From a bacterium (GTDB lineage Bacteria; Patescibacteriota; Saccharimonadia; Saccharimonadales; UBA4665): a stretch of DNA of 64,000 bases. The notes below the pieces were generated by a model, which saw nothing but the letters and a program-made list of their open reading frames with translations, did not search any database and had not been told where the DNA came from. How positions within the stretch are numbered: position 1 is the first letter of the stretch; every line of letters begins with the position of its first letter. Made by a program: the position numbers and the translations under genes. Below are positions 44,209 to 54,495 of the stretch, piece after piece. The stretch spans positions 46,662-110,661 of the forward strand of contig JAJZAD010000002.1 of assembly GCA_021799575.1 (NCBI GenBank). Direction: 5' to 3'.

Positions 44209-44763
44209 ATGAATTTATCTACAATCAAAAAAATAAAAGCAGCCTATATAAGGTCACTAAAAGGCTACCGCGGGAGATTTGTGCTCGCAGTGTCAATTCT
44301 GGTTGTGGTGTTAATCCTGGTTTTTACACTAGTTCCTCAACCATCTGTACCGATTCCGAAGTCCATCTTGTCGGCAGTATCATTCCCCATTTACTACCCT
44401 GATCAAAGTACACTTCCTGCTGGGTATACGCTAGAGCTTAACTCATTTCAATTAATAAATCCTGGGGTAGTCTTTTTCAGCGTAAGTTATGGTCAAAACA
44501 AAGACTTTATAGTCTTCTCCGAGGAGAAGATGCCGTCTAACTCTGTTACTAGACAGTTTGCTTCGGACTATATTCCGCTGCATACTCCCATCAATACTCC
44601 ATACGGTCAGGGAATTTTCGGAGCATATAACAATGGTAGCGGATCTTTGAAGTCGGTCATCAGTCTGCCAATCCAAAACGGCCCTTGGCTGATAGTCACT
44701 GCACCATCAAACATTAATCATAATCAATTTGTTAAGGTTATAGATTCGCTAATTAAAAGCTGA
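44209..44763 (+). CDS. Anchored protein of unknown function
   Basis: A 184-residue protein with a basic N-terminus, a membrane helix (about 23-43) and an external domain beginning with a SFPIYYPDQSTLPAGYT segment, similar in style to DUF4367-like external domains. No catalytic motif. Its TGA at 44761-44763 directly abuts the stop of the convergent giant surface gene. Confidence 0.6.
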   Translation: MNLSTIKKIKAAYIRSLKGYRGRFVLAVSILVVVLILVFTLVPQPSVPIPKSILSAVSFPIYYPDQSTLPAGYTLELNSFQLINPGVVFFSVSYGQNKDFIVFSEEKMPSNSVTRQFASDYIPLHTPINTPYGQGIFGAYNNGSGSLKSVISLPIQNGPWLIVTAPSNINHNQFVKVIDSLIKS

Positions 44764-47700
44764 CTAGTATCCGTTAACGATCATTTGCGTCAATGTCGCA
44801 GTATCTGATGTCCCTGCTGTTCCCCAAATCGGGAAAATGTAAAGGTTGTTGGCAATATTTGTTACTACAGTCGTAGTTGAGGTTGATGCTATAGGCAACA
44901 CAGCTAAGCTAGTAGTGTTTGATCCGGTAGTCTGGATGCTAAGCGTCCCTTCACCACTAATACTGGATGTAGAATAGCAAATAATATTGTAGTTAATCTG
45001 GAAATAGTAGTTGCTCGCCGATATGGTCGATGTCGATGGTGTTAATGTACCGATAAGGGTATCGCTACTTGCACTAGTTGCACTTGAACCATAATAAACA
45101 CCGAATTGCAGACTGTCTCCGTTAGAATCGGTACTATAGTAGCCATCACCGAGAATCTTAATAACTCTACCCGTCTGACAGTAATTAGCTGGAACGGCAG
45201 CCGCAGTGGAGAAAGCAGCACAATTGTTGGTACAGTTACTATCTGCAGATGAGGCTGAAGAGTTAGAGTAGAGTAACCCGTTGCAGGTTTCCCATGCACC
45301 GGCTACCCCGCAGCGGAAAGACCGGGTCGTAGCATTGTAGTACATACCTCCGTCTACTTCTGCCGGATCAGCGGAGGTTCCTGTTTCATTATCCAGCACC
45401 AGTATAGAAGGTGTATTTTCACCTGCAGACCCGGCCCCTATGTTAACTCTTAGGTTTGAAGTATCCACCGACAACACGTTGGTACCCAACGGTGTCTGTA
45501 CTTCCATGGCAGCCACCGAAGACGACGAAGGTATAACTAGCAGGTTACCGCTGTAACCTATACTATCGACTAGCGTGCCCGTTCCATTCAGTGCATCAAA
45601 TATATCCCCGGTACCGCCGCCATACGCCTGAAGCACTCCGGCTACTGAACCGCTAGTTGCCGCTTGAACATTGAAGTTAGCGGATTGAGTAACTGTTGAG
45701 TTGGCAATTACCGAAGAACTTGAGTATGCGGCAATCAAAGCAGCGGCAGTAACTGACGTGCCAGAATTGGACTGGGACGCTGTGGGTTGAACTTGGCTGC
45801 TGATAGAGTTATTGTAGGCGCCTATTCGGGTGGTTAGTGCACCTGCTTTATAGGTGAAACCGGTTGTCGTGCCGGCAGACGTGGTCGACGTGCCGGCAGC
45901 CTCACCAATGTAGAGGTCTTTTGTGCTCTGAGGGGTCAAACTAGGATAGGTAATAGTTGTACTGCTAGTGCTGTTATACAGCGTGCCGCTAGCATCGATC
46001 ACCCAAGACCCTGTAGTGCTACCGGTAGTAAACTCATATGCATCAAGTTCGTTAGTGCCGTTGGCTCCAGAAAGATTGACCGTAATCGTACTGGCCCCCG
46101 ATGCAGTTATCTGGCCGCGCCACATCGCAATACCCGACCCGCTAATCGTGCTAGTGATCTGTGACCACGCGCTTACCCCACCCCCTGACACACTGCTGAC
46201 ATTGTTGGATTTCTGAGGCGTAACGAAAAGTATCATGATGTCCCCAACATTCGCAGGAGACACGTTTAGGGTGAGAGTATTGCCATTACCACTACTTGTC
46301 CAGGAATTAACATAAGATATTGCCACACTTGTAACCTGGTTGGCGCAAGAAGAAAATACCAGTTGATTTGCATTACTAGGACTGCTGGCTAGACATTCTC
46401 CCGGAGCCGGATTAGTTGACGGCAGTGTGAGACTGTAAGATGCACCTATATTAGTTGGTGCCGCTATAGTAATAGCATTGCTGTTACCGCTATCATTAAA
46501 CACAAGTTGACCGCCTACAATATTAGAGGTACCCAGTATCAGACCATTATTAGAGTTAACTGCTACGATGTTATTGCCGTTACTGTTGCGTAAATCCAGA
46601 ATGTCTGCTGTGCCGCTGCTTGCAGCTTGTAGCACTCCGGCTACTGAACCGGAGGTGGCCGCCTGAACATTAAAGTTAGCCTCCTGGGTAGATGTTGAGT
46701 TTACAATCACAGAGGTTCCGGTATAACCGGCAATATCTGCTGCAATCGTATTGTAGTAGCCAGCTGTGCTTTGGGTGGCAGAGGGATAAGTCGGCGTGCC
46801 TCCGGTAACCGAAGCGTCATAGGCTAGTAAATGACCTGCTGTGGTTGAAATGTAAGTATAGCCTGTAGTCGTACCGGCTGTTGCGCTGTATTGGCTCCAG
46901 GCATAGCCAGTATATAATTCACTGGAGTTAGTCGGTGTCAGATCTGGATAATTGATTGTAGTCGAGGTAGTTGTGTTATAGTTAACTCCGCTGTTATCGA
47001 TAGCCCAGGTACTGTTCGCACTGTGCATAGTAAATTCTTCGATCGCAATTTCATTGGTACCCGGATTAGATGAGTAACTAACACTGACACTGCTGCTGCC
47101 TGTGGTGGTAACTACACCGCGCCACATCTCAATTGAGCCACCGTTGCTGCCGTTAGCGCCACTAGTTATTTTAGTCCAAGTATTGACACCACCACCGCTA
47201 ACACTACTTACTGACACATTATTAGTCTCGTGTGAGTAAAAGATCAGTAGATCGCCTACATTAGTCGGCGAGATGGTTAAGCTTGTCACATCGCTGCCAG
47301 ACGTATCCCATTCACCTACATAGGCAATCGAACCAGCCGACACTTGAGTGGCGCAAGATGTAAATATTAATTGGTTCGCATTGCTGGGGCTAGTACCAAG
47401 ACATAAGCCTGCCGTAGGGGTATTACTGGGGAGAGTCAAGGTGTAGCTGGCAGCTATCGAGGACGGCGCCGACAGACCGATGGCATTGGTGTCTGAACTG
47501 TCATAAAAGTTAATATCTCCGGCAATGTTATTGGCTGATCCTAAAGCCACCTGATTGGTAGACGTATTAACACTTAGTACGGTCTTGTTAGTATCGTTAT
47601 TAACTGTAAAAGCTCCTGCTTGATTGGTCGAGCTTTCAAAGGTAGCAATGCCATTATAACCAATCGTGGCCACATTGGTTCCATTACTGTTTCTAGCATC

Positions 47701-49899
47701 GAATATATCTGCGTTACCGCTGCCCGCAGCCTGCAGTATACCGGCAATTGAACCGCTATTTGCCGCCTGAACATAAAAATTAGCCTGCTGGACTGAGGTT
47801 GAATTATTAATCGCCGTACTGGTAACAAAAGCGGTCAATACTGCGCCAACAACATTAGATTCCCCGGAACTATTTTGGTTGGCGGTAGGCTGATAGGCGG
47901 TGTTTGCATTGGTCGAATCATCATAGGTAATAACATTATGCTGAATGCTGGTAATAATATAGTTAAAGCCGGAAGTAGTACCAGCCGTAGCAGGTGGATT
48001 TTGGACCTGCCCATAGCCGAAGTAAAGCTCATCACTGCTGATAGAGTTCAGGTTCGGGAAGGTAACCACCGTTGATGCAGAATTAATTTGAGAGCCGGTG
48101 CTATCCAACCCCCAGGTTGTCGAAGCATTAACTCCGGCAGCCGTAAATTCGGTAGCGGTAATTTCTTCCGATCCCGGTGACCCCGAATAAGTAACCGTTA
48201 TGGTTGAACTTCCTGTAGCTGTAACCGTACCAATCCACATCTCCACTCTATTTACTGTTCCGTTACCATTACTTACCACGGCTTTAGTCCAGGAGCTTAC
48301 TCCGCCGCCACTGATACTGCTAACTGTGACTCCGCTTGTGGGAATCTGTGTCGTAAGAATTATCTCATCTCCTACAGCTGACGGCGATATTGTTAGGCTA
48401 TTTGTTGCATTAGCATCCCATTCAGCCACTTCAGTTATGCTGGCGTTGGTATTCGAACAGCTGGCGAAGACCAGCTGCGAAGCCGAAGAGCTGCTGGTTT
48501 CGATACAGAGTCCAGGGTTGGGAGCCGAGCTGGGTAATGTCAAAGTATAATTAGCGTTAGCTACGGTTGAGTCAAGAGTTATCGTATTGGCATTAGTGTT
48601 ATTTTTAAAACCAAGCGATCCATTGATCGTGCTTGCCTGACCCAAAACAACTTGATTTGCACTGGTATCCACTGATACAACCTGGTCATTACTGCTGTTC
48701 TCAACAGCGAGGGCGGCAGATGTATTGTTGCTTGTTTGAATGATATCGCTAGGTGAAGTAGCGCTTCCGTTAATCGTGTTCTTAATGCCTTCTCCTTGAA
48801 GTACCAGCACCCCGGTCTGACTTGTGCTACCAACAGTTATTGTACCTGTGGTCGTGACAGTACCTATACTGTAAGTCGAAGCACCGACGCCATTAAGAGC
48901 AAAGTTGCCGGTACCTACACTGATGGATACACCGCTGGTTCCGGTCGTATTACCAATAGCTACACTGTTCGCATATTGGGTTCCGATGTCTACACTGCCA
49001 TTGGTTCCAGTGCCATTAGCCTGACCGGCATCAATTACCACATTGCCTCCGTTGCCGTTGGTACCACCGCCGCTGCCACCGCTAAGGTTAAGGTTTCCTC
49101 CTGCCAATGCGGACGATCCGCTACCAGCAGCTCCGGCGATAATATTGATTGACACGCCTGCACTAGACGCTGCTGCCGTCTCAACCGATAAATTATGAGT
49201 TGTGGTATTGTTGCCGAAAGTTATGTCACCGTTATTAGCTAAAATAAGCGCATCGGTCCCAGCTGATTGTAATTCTGCCAGATCACCGCTACCGGTCTTG
49301 TTTATAAAGATACTGGCGTTAGTCGATGCATCCGTTTGTACCCCTTGCCCCAACTGTACAAATTGAGAACTACTCATACCGTTTAACTGTCCGGCATTGA
49401 AGGCATAGGGACTGGAGGTTAGAGGTTGCATCGGTATCATCTCTCCATCTGGATTACAGGCGCTGAAAGTTGAGCAAGTTGTCGACGTGCCGGCAATGTT
49501 CATCGATAACCATAACGTACTTTGGTTCCAGTCAATACTGGTTCCAAAAGGAGTTATAGAACCCAATTGAACCGAAAAGAAGCCGTTAACTACTTCTACT
49601 CCTTGATTGTTGTAATTCAGATAATCTTCGGTCCAGAGTAAAGTGCCAGCCGGTGACCCTGTAGTATCACCGACACTTTGTCCGTTGCCGTTTTCGTAAA
49701 TCTTAAATTCAACATTGTAATAACCGTCAGGCACAATCGCTCCCTGAGCGTTCAATAGTCTACCTTGGAATTCTATAGTCTGATTAATTCCTGTTGCTGC
49801 ATAGGCTCTAGATTGGTTAAACAATACCAAAGATACTACTGACAGCACTGCAACCGTCAGCAATAAGCCGAAGAATTTTGTCTTTGTTCCCAAAACCAT
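44764..49899 (-). CDS. Giant secreted repeat protein, 1711 residues
   Basis: An N-terminal signal or anchor (about 9-33) is followed by a domain starting TIEFQGRLLNAQGAIVPDGYY that occurs in many bacterial surface proteins. A Gly/Ser/Asn/Thr-rich beta region (about 190-420) comes next, then three large repeats of about 330-360 residues, and a C-terminal domain introduced by MYYNATTRSFRCGVAGAWETC, resembling tail-fibre or head ends. Each repeat has SLTISP-NVGD, SVSGGGV-WTK, EMWRG, and NFNVQAATSGSVAGVLQA elements. It is probably an adhesin or outer stalk. It heads no visible enzyme function. It is followed downstream, tail to tail, by the gene at 44209. Confidence 0.8.
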   Translation of the reverse strand: MVLGTKTKFFGLLLTVAVLSVVSLVLFNQSRAYAATGINQTIEFQGRLLNAQGAIVPDGYYNVEFKIYENGNGQSVGDTTGSPAGTLLWTEDYLNYNNQGVEVVNGFFSVQLGSITPFGTSIDWNQSTLWLSMNIAGTSTTCSTFSACNPDGEMIPMQPLTSSPYAFNAGQLNGMSSSQFVQLGQGVQTDASTNASIFINKTGSGDLAELQSAGTDALILANNGDITFGNNTTTHNLSVETAAASSAGVSINIIAGAAGSGSSALAGGNLNLSGGSGGGTNGNGGNVVIDAGQANGTGTNGSVDIGTQYANSVAIGNTTGTSGVSISVGTGNFALNGVGASTYSIGTVTTTGTITVGSTSQTGVLVLQGEGIKNTINGSATSPSDIIQTSNNTSAALAVENSSNDQVVSVDTSANQVVLGQASTINGSLGFKNNTNANTITLDSTVANANYTLTLPSSAPNPGLCIETSSSSASQLVFASCSNTNASITEVAEWDANATNSLTISPSAVGDEIILTTQIPTSGVTVSSISGGGVSSWTKAVVSNGNGTVNRVEMWIGTVTATGSSTITVTYSGSPGSEEITATEFTAAGVNASTTWGLDSTGSQINSASTVVTFPNLNSISSDELYFGYGQVQNPPATAGTTSGFNYIITSIQHNVITYDDSTNANTAYQPTANQNSSGESNVVGAVLTAFVTSTAINNSTSVQQANFYVQAANSGSIAGILQAAGSGNADIFDARNSNGTNVATIGYNGIATFESSTNQAGAFTVNNDTNKTVLSVNTSTNQVALGSANNIAGDINFYDSSDTNAIGLSAPSSIAASYTLTLPSNTPTAGLCLGTSPSNANQLIFTSCATQVSAGSIAYVGEWDTSGSDVTSLTISPTNVGDLLIFYSHETNNVSVSSVSGGGVNTWTKITSGANGSNGGSIEMWRGVVTTTGSSSVSVSYSSNPGTNEIAIEEFTMHSANSTWAIDNSGVNYNTTTSTTINYPDLTPTNSSELYTGYAWSQYSATAGTTTGYTYISTTAGHLLAYDASVTGGTPTYPSATQSTAGYYNTIAADIAGYTGTSVIVNSTSTQEANFNVQAATSGSVAGVLQAASSGTADILDLRNSNGNNIVAVNSNNGLILGTSNIVGGQLVFNDSGNSNAITIAAPTNIGASYSLTLPSTNPAPGECLASSPSNANQLVFSSCANQVTSVAISYVNSWTSSGNGNTLTLNVSPANVGDIMILFVTPQKSNNVSSVSGGGVSAWSQITSTISGSGIAMWRGQITASGASTITVNLSGANGTNELDAYEFTTGSTTGSWVIDASGTLYNSTSSTTITYPSLTPQSTKDLYIGEAAGTSTTSAGTTTGFTYKAGALTTRIGAYNNSISSQVQPTASQSNSGTSVTAAALIAAYSSSSVIANSTVTQSANFNVQAATSGSVAGVLQAYGGGTGDIFDALNGTGTLVDSIGYSGNLLVIPSSSSVAAMEVQTPLGTNVLSVDTSNLRVNIGAGSAGENTPSILVLDNETGTSADPAEVDGGMYYNATTRSFRCGVAGAWETCNGLLYSNSSASSADSNCTNNCAAFSTAAAVPANYCQTGRVIKILGDGYYSTDSNGDSLQFGVYYGSSATSASSDTLIGTLTPSTSTISASNYYFQINYNIICYSTSSISGEGTLSIQTTGSNTTSLAVLPIASTSTTTVVTNIANNLYIFPIWGTAGTSDTATLTQMIVNGY
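45545..48615 (-). repeat. Three tandem coding repeats of about 1 kb in the giant surface gene
   Basis: Approximate units: 48610-47640, 47510-46560 and 46505-45545 (minus strand). They share aligned protein blocks and visibly similar DNA, for example the stretch around 45640, 46630 and 47750 encoding the SGSVAGVLQA element. The copies have diverged clearly, so the duplication is not recent. Confidence 0.75.
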
Positions 49900-50017
49900 T
49901 TGTGTTAAAAGTCTTCTTTTAAGTTAAATGTATATTTAATACCAACAGGTATGACCCTCCGGACACCTTAATTTACACTTTTAACTATAAGCGTTTAAAG
50001 TTTTTTTTCAACTGGTT

Positions 50018-51010
50018 TTAGTGATTGGTGTGGACTGAAGTACCGAGAGTGGGAACGGGTTTTAGTTTGTCCGCCAGAACGTGCTTTTCGCGTTTTTCTC
50101 CCAACCAAAAGCTAACTACAAGTGTCGCCGCTATAGCATACAGGGGCCATAACACCAAAAACTTATTGGCTGAAGGCCCGCTGGAAGTATTGGACGAACC
50201 GGCTACACTACCTGCCTGGCCGTTAATAATTGCTGCCACATTTAAGAATGCTAATCTGTTCTGAGAGTCGCTGGCCTGGATGGATATCTTATAAATTCCA
50301 GCCGACTTATATACGTGATCGGCGTTAACGGTCTGGTTAATGCTTGATGGTATAACCTGGTTGCTGTTATCTCCCCAATTAACGTTGACTGCAAAGGGTG
50401 CCACGCCGCCTAGAATCTTAATCGGAACGTAAAGTTCCTGACCTGGAAAGGTACCCCGGTAAACAGCGCTGGTTTCAAGTAGCAGCTGGGTAGCGGTAAA
50501 GTTAATGTTCAAAAGAGAAGACACCGGGGGTGTTTGGACGTTATAGGTAACATTAACGGCCTTAGAAGTCGGTCCGGCTTCATTTAAGTCATTGTAATCA
50601 ACAGCCGTCAGCGAATTTTGCCCGTAAAGTAAATCGACTTGCACCGAAAAGCCACCATTATTATTGCACGGGGTCGAACCGGCAAATATGTCATTCTTAT
50701 AGATTTCGACCAGAGTTCCAGAAGGACATGTACCGCTGACAGTTATAGGGGTATTTTGAAACGTTGCCGAATCGGTCGGATAGGTAATACTCGCCCCGGT
50801 AGATGGCGGGGGACCCGGCATCTCACCGGTCAAACTGATTGAAGAAGACTGGGGCCCGGGACTTGCAGAGGCGAAACTTGATACCGTAAGCACAGCCAAA
50901 AACGCGCCTACCAGCAATACTAATACAGCCAGGGCCAAATAAGAGGTGTGTTCGTGCGGGCGAATCCGCCCGCTATGATTACGGCTGTTTAATCTTACCT
51001 TTGCAGGCAT
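50018..51010 (-). CDS. Surface protein with Ig-like and PKD-like domains and a C-terminal membrane anchor
   Basis: A 330-residue protein: a cytoplasmic basic start, a membrane helix (about 24-48), an Ig-like domain beginning ITYPTDSATFQNTPITVSG with two Cys, a PKD-like domain (VNWGDNSNQVIPS ... HVYKSAGIYKISIQASDSQ), and a C-terminal helix (about 288-306) with a basic tail. Both ends should lie inside with the two domains outside. It may bind glycan or partner proteins of the same locus. It is followed by the giant repeat gene and preceded by the DUF916-like gene. Confidence 0.72.
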   Translation of the reverse strand: MPAKVRLNSRNHSGRIRPHEHTSYLALAVLVLLVGAFLAVLTVSSFASASPGPQSSSISLTGEMPGPPPSTGASITYPTDSATFQNTPITVSGTCPSGTLVEIYKNDIFAGSTPCNNNGGFSVQVDLLYGQNSLTAVDYNDLNEAGPTSKAVNVTYNVQTPPVSSLLNINFTATQLLLETSAVYRGTFPGQELYVPIKILGGVAPFAVNVNWGDNSNQVIPSSINQTVNADHVYKSAGIYKISIQASDSQNRLAFLNVAAIINGQAGSVAGSSNTSSGPSANKFLVLWPLYAIAATLVVSFWLGEKREKHVLADKLKPVPTLGTSVHTNH

Positions 51011-51033
51011 GATATTTTACTTTGTTTAGTTTT

Positions 51034-52059
51034 TTATTTTTTGGTACGGCTGGATTTTTGGGCTTTGTCTAGTATATGTTGATTATACCGCTTGATGAGA
51101 TGCCGGATCAAGAAAAAGCCGCCAATTAGCACTACGATCCAGATTAATATTAAATTGATTGGAATAACCCAAAAAGACAAGCTGGCACTCAACTCCTTTG
51201 TGGGAGAGCCGTAAGAAACGTTGTAGGTAGCGGTATAACGCCCGAAGAACCGTTTGTTACCGACATCAACTTTATTAATTGTTTCGGTGAACTTACGCAT
51301 ACTTCCGGGTAATACGTTTCCCAGCCCTTGATTAATGTTTAAATGCAGCACCGTGTGCCCAAACATATCTTTAAGTGTCAATAGGCCGGTTGGAACAACG
51401 TGCTCATTGCCGCTATTAGCAATAACTTCGGAAAAGACAAAAGGATCGTTTTGAAAAAACCCGCTATTTCCGTTACCGTTAGCTGAAACCGTAAAAGAAT
51501 GGTTTTGCAGGTTCTCGACTATATGACCGTTAACCGTAAGCAGAACCAGAGCACCCAGGCTGGCAGATAATGCCACACCGCTGGCGGTGCCGCTAAGTGT
51601 AGCTGGAGTGCCGGTAAAGCGAATAACACCGTAATGACCGCCCGGTGAGGCGTTTTGCGGGATGTTAATATCTACATTTAAGGTTTTAAGCTGATTGGGT
51701 TTCAGGGCGAAACTGGGAATAGCAGCTATATAACCGGTTAAGGAATACGGGTCATTAGTGTTGTTATTGATTAATATTTTCGGAACGCCGGTTTCACCGT
51801 TGGCAACAAAGTCGTTTATCTGATTTGTGACGATAACCGGACCGCTAGAGATGTTGCGGATTTCAATCTGGCTAGTAATTGTCTGACCAGGATTACCCCT
51901 TAACTCAATCAGGGGGGGATCAATTTCGAGCGCCTGTCCCGGCATTGCGGTTGCCGGCGCATTATTTATGTTGGCACCGAAAACGAGGTTGGGAACAAAC
52001 TGAACCCATACTAAGGCTATTGCTATGCCGAGCAGTAATAGTTTTTTAGTTTTACTCAT
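51034..52059 (-). CDS. DUF916-like protein (WxL-interacting type), anchored
   Basis: A 341-residue protein: signal (about 8-28), PPLIELRGNPGQTITSQIEI and NASPGGHYGVIRF in the first Ig-like domain, a second domain ending with LSFWVIPINLIL, and a C-terminal membrane helix (about 296-318) with a basic tail. This layout matches the DUF916/WxL-protein-binding family of Gram-positive surface clusters. It probably holds secreted partners at the cell surface. It sits directly before the three paralogous secreted proteins in the operon order, 18 bp from the nearest. Confidence 0.65.
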   Translation of the reverse strand: MSKTKKLLLLGIAIALVWVQFVPNLVFGANINNAPATAMPGQALEIDPPLIELRGNPGQTITSQIEIRNISSGPVIVTNQINDFVANGETGVPKILINNNTNDPYSLTGYIAAIPSFALKPNQLKTLNVDINIPQNASPGGHYGVIRFTGTPATLSGTASGVALSASLGALVLLTVNGHIVENLQNHSFTVSANGNGNSGFFQNDPFVFSEVIANSGNEHVVPTGLLTLKDMFGHTVLHLNINQGLGNVLPGSMRKFTETINKVDVGNKRFFGRYTATYNVSYGSPTKELSASLSFWVIPINLILIWIVVLIGGFFLIRHLIKRYNQHILDKAQKSSRTKK

Positions 52060-52077
52060 AATATGGTTATTTAAGCC

Positions 52078-53238
52078 TTAAAACGTAGCCGTACAAATAT
52101 ACGTCAGCGTAGTGGTATATGTTCCGGGAGCTTGTTTTCCGTCCACGTTTACAATATATGATACCGTATAAATCTGCGCATCGGTAGCATTGCCGCTGCT
52201 TCCGCCGTTGGTACTGTCCGCAACGACGTTACCGCTGTTAAATTCAAACGAATTAGCGGTATTATATCCAGTTTCCGGATAACCGAAATAGCTCACACCA
52301 TCAGACGCCGGGGTCAATGCCGTTCCAACCGCCGGGGTAGTATTGACGACCAGGTTCATGCCGAATTGCGAAGTGCCGATTTTTGACGTAGTTGACGTCG
52401 ACATCGCCGCAATTTGGTTGGATCCGTTAGTTAACGTACTGCCGTTAACGGTTATGACATAACCGTGGTTGGCGTTGGTCGAAGCCGCCATTTGCGAAGT
52501 CGTATAAGCTGTTGCTGTGGGTGAAAACAGCATCGGAAAACTAACATTTCCCGAAGTAGCCGTCGAGCAGTTAGGTACCCCGCTGGTTTCACTGACGGTC
52601 GCACCGGTACAAAAAACTAGTGATTCAGGCATGGTACCGGTTAGGACTATCGGGTTTGCGGTTGAGGCGGCCACGTTGCCTGAATCTACCAGATTAGTGC
52701 CCGGGGTTGATTGTACCCAAGTAGTAATAGTTACATAAAAGGTGGTGTTTGCAGCAGTTGGGTTGACTATACCGACGAACTGAACCGATAAGGGTGTATT
52801 GGCAGCCGGTGTGTAGGCGGTAGAGGAGGAAATGTATAACGTCCCGTTCGTAGTGTTGTTAATCGTAGTAAACGTGCTTAAAGCCGAGGAATTAGTTCCC
52901 TCAGTTGCACTGGTGGTAACAAGACCCGTAGGTACGTTGCCGGTTGAACACGCATCAGCCGTATCCAAAGTTGCACAGTATTGGAACTCAATTGATTGGA
53001 TAGCGGTACTTGTAGGAACCGTAAAATCAAACAGGTGGTCGACGGTACCGCCAGGATCAGAGCCTCCTACCGGTGTTGTAGCAGAAGGATCTGTTTGAAG
53101 GGTTAAGCTTCTTTGTGTTATTTGGGCTGCATGTACGACAGGTTGCATGTATACAAATAGGGGTGTTAATGCCACTCCTAGAAATCCGATTACAACTGCC
53201 AGGTACAGCCTCCTAAGGATTCTCCGCCTCGGAAACAT
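52078..53238 (-). CDS. Secreted surface protein, paralogue 1 (TLTYICT-ending family)
   Basis: A 386-residue protein with a signal peptide (about 10-37). It begins RSLTLQTDPSATTPVGGS after the signal and ends GTYTTTLTYICTATF. The C-terminal 190 residues (QFGMNLV, YFGYPETGYNT, QIYTVSYIVNV) recur in the two neighbours. No enzyme motif; four Cys include the final one in the YICT motif. By position next to a DUF916-like gene it may play the part that WxL proteins play elsewhere, but the WxL motif itself is absent. Confidence 0.72.
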   Translation of the reverse strand: MFPRRRILRRLYLAVVIGFLGVALTPLFVYMQPVVHAAQITQRSLTLQTDPSATTPVGGSDPGGTVDHLFDFTVPTSTAIQSIEFQYCATLDTADACSTGNVPTGLVTTSATEGTNSSALSTFTTINNTTNGTLYISSSTAYTPAANTPLSVQFVGIVNPTAANTTFYVTITTWVQSTPGTNLVDSGNVAASTANPIVLTGTMPESLVFCTGATVSETSGVPNCSTATSGNVSFPMLFSPTATAYTTSQMAASTNANHGYVITVNGSTLTNGSNQIAAMSTSTTSKIGTSQFGMNLVVNTTPAVGTALTPASDGVSYFGYPETGYNTANSFEFNSGNVVADSTNGGSSGNATDAQIYTVSYIVNVDGKQAPGTYTTTLTYICTATF

Positions 53239-53244
53239 ACCCCG

Positions 53245-53273
53245 ATATTAGCATGAGAGGAATGGTTATGTAA
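53245..53273 (-). promoter_or_regulatory. Promoter of the surface operon segment, leaderless type
   Basis: Minus strand TTACAT (53268-53273), 17-bp spacer, TAATAT (53245-53250) preceded by TG-C. The -10 ends 6 nt before the ATG at 53238, so the mRNA should begin at the start codon. Confidence 0.7.
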
Positions 53274-53292
53274 ATAAGCTTATTATATTTTC

Positions 53293-54495
53293 TTAAAACG
53301 TTGGGGTGCAGATATAGGTTAAAGTGGTAGTGTAAGTACCGGCAGGCGTTAGTCCTTGGACGTTAGCAATGTATGTAGAAGTATATATTTGCGCGTCGGT
53401 GCCAACCGTTGTACCGCTCGGATAACCGCTGGTTGCGACTACGGTTGTTGTATTGGCTGCAAAAGCATAGGTGTCGGGCGTTGCATAATTAGATGCCGGA
53501 AGAGCGAAGTAGCTTGTTCCATCGGATGCCGGCGTTATGGCAGTGCCACAGTTATATGTAGTACCACAACCGGAATTGGTAGCAGTCGTATTTGCTACCA
53601 GGTTCATCCCGAATTGGTCTGTTCCTTTGACTGGAGCTGCCGCCGTTGCGCCTATAGCGGTTATTTTATTGCTTCCACTGGTTAAAGTAGGTCCTAATAC
53701 GGTTATCTGGTACCCGCTGGTGGCATTGGTTGAAGCGGCCATTTGAGAGGTCGCCACAGAAGTATAGTTCGGCGAAAACAACTGCTGAAAACTAACCGCG
53801 CCGGAAGTAGCGGTCGTACAATCCGGAACACCACTGGTTTCACTAACCGTGCCGCCGGTACAAAAGACCAGCGACTCGGGCATTTGTCCACTTAATACGA
53901 TCGGATTAGCGACCGCTGCGGCCACGTTGCCGGAATCAACATTAGTCCCGCCCTCGTTGGTCAATGTCCATGTAGTAATCCGTACGTAAAATGACAGGTT
54001 CTGATTGGGAGCGGTCGGATTAGGATTCACTACCCCCACCAATTGAACTGTAAGCGGGCTTGATCCAGGAGTTACCGCAGTACTGCAGTTTAATATGGGA
54101 TCAAGCTGGGTGGTCGCACTTACGGTGCAGGAGCTTAATGACGATGAAGTTGCCGAGCCCGGAGTAGTCGATACGCCGGTGGTACTCATACTGTAATCGG
54201 TATTTAAATTACCGCAGGTACTGTCCGCCTGTTCACAGTACTGAAAACCAATAGATTCAATTGCTGTACTTTGATCCGCTGAAGGTACGGTAAAAGTAAA
54301 CAAATCGTCAACTGTACCGCCTGGAGTTGAACCGCCGACAACGGTTGTAGCACCTGGATCAGCTTGCAGGGTCAGGCTTCTCGGCTCGAGTACGCCGACA
54401 GCATATGTGTGCTTAGGCAGAATAAAAGATGTTAGAACCGTAAGCATAAGCACAGCACCTGCGAGGTACAATATTCTCTTCAGATTTATAACCAT
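53293..54495 (-). CDS. Secreted surface protein, paralogue 2 (TLTYICT-ending family)
   Basis: A 400-residue paralogue of the protein at 52078-53238. Shared blocks: RSLTLQADPGATT at the start of the mature part, GGTVDDLFTFTVPS, MPESLVFCTGGTVSETSGVP, QFGMNLV, AQIYTSTYIANV and GTYTTTLTYICTPTF at the end. The signal peptide is at about 7-32. The two are clearly duplicates that have diverged. Function unknown; probably assembled on the surface with its neighbours. Confidence 0.72.
   Translation of the reverse strand: MVINLKRILYLAGAVLMLTVLTSFILPKHTYAVGVLEPRSLTLQADPGATTVVGGSTPGGTVDDLFTFTVPSADQSTAIESIGFQYCEQADSTCGNLNTDYSMSTTGVSTTPGSATSSSLSSCTVSATTQLDPILNCSTAVTPGSSPLTVQLVGVVNPNPTAPNQNLSFYVRITTWTLTNEGGTNVDSGNVAAAVANPIVLSGQMPESLVFCTGGTVSETSGVPDCTTATSGAVSFQQLFSPNYTSVATSQMAASTNATSGYQITVLGPTLTSGSNKITAIGATAAAPVKGTDQFGMNLVANTTATNSGCGTTYNCGTAITPASDGTSYFALPASNYATPDTYAFAANTTTVVATSGYPSGTTVGTDAQIYTSTYIANVQGLTPAGTYTTTLTYICTPTF

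Noticed and set aside
45545-48615. Repeated DNA considered as CRISPR or mobile element
   Set aside because: The repeats are about 1 kb, diverged and in one reading frame; no spacers, inverted ends or transposase.
48200-49152. Long ORFs antisense to the giant surface gene (48200-48550, 48796-49152)
   Set aside because: They mirror the low-complexity Ser/Thr/Asn codons of the real gene and have no start signals or recognisable sequence.
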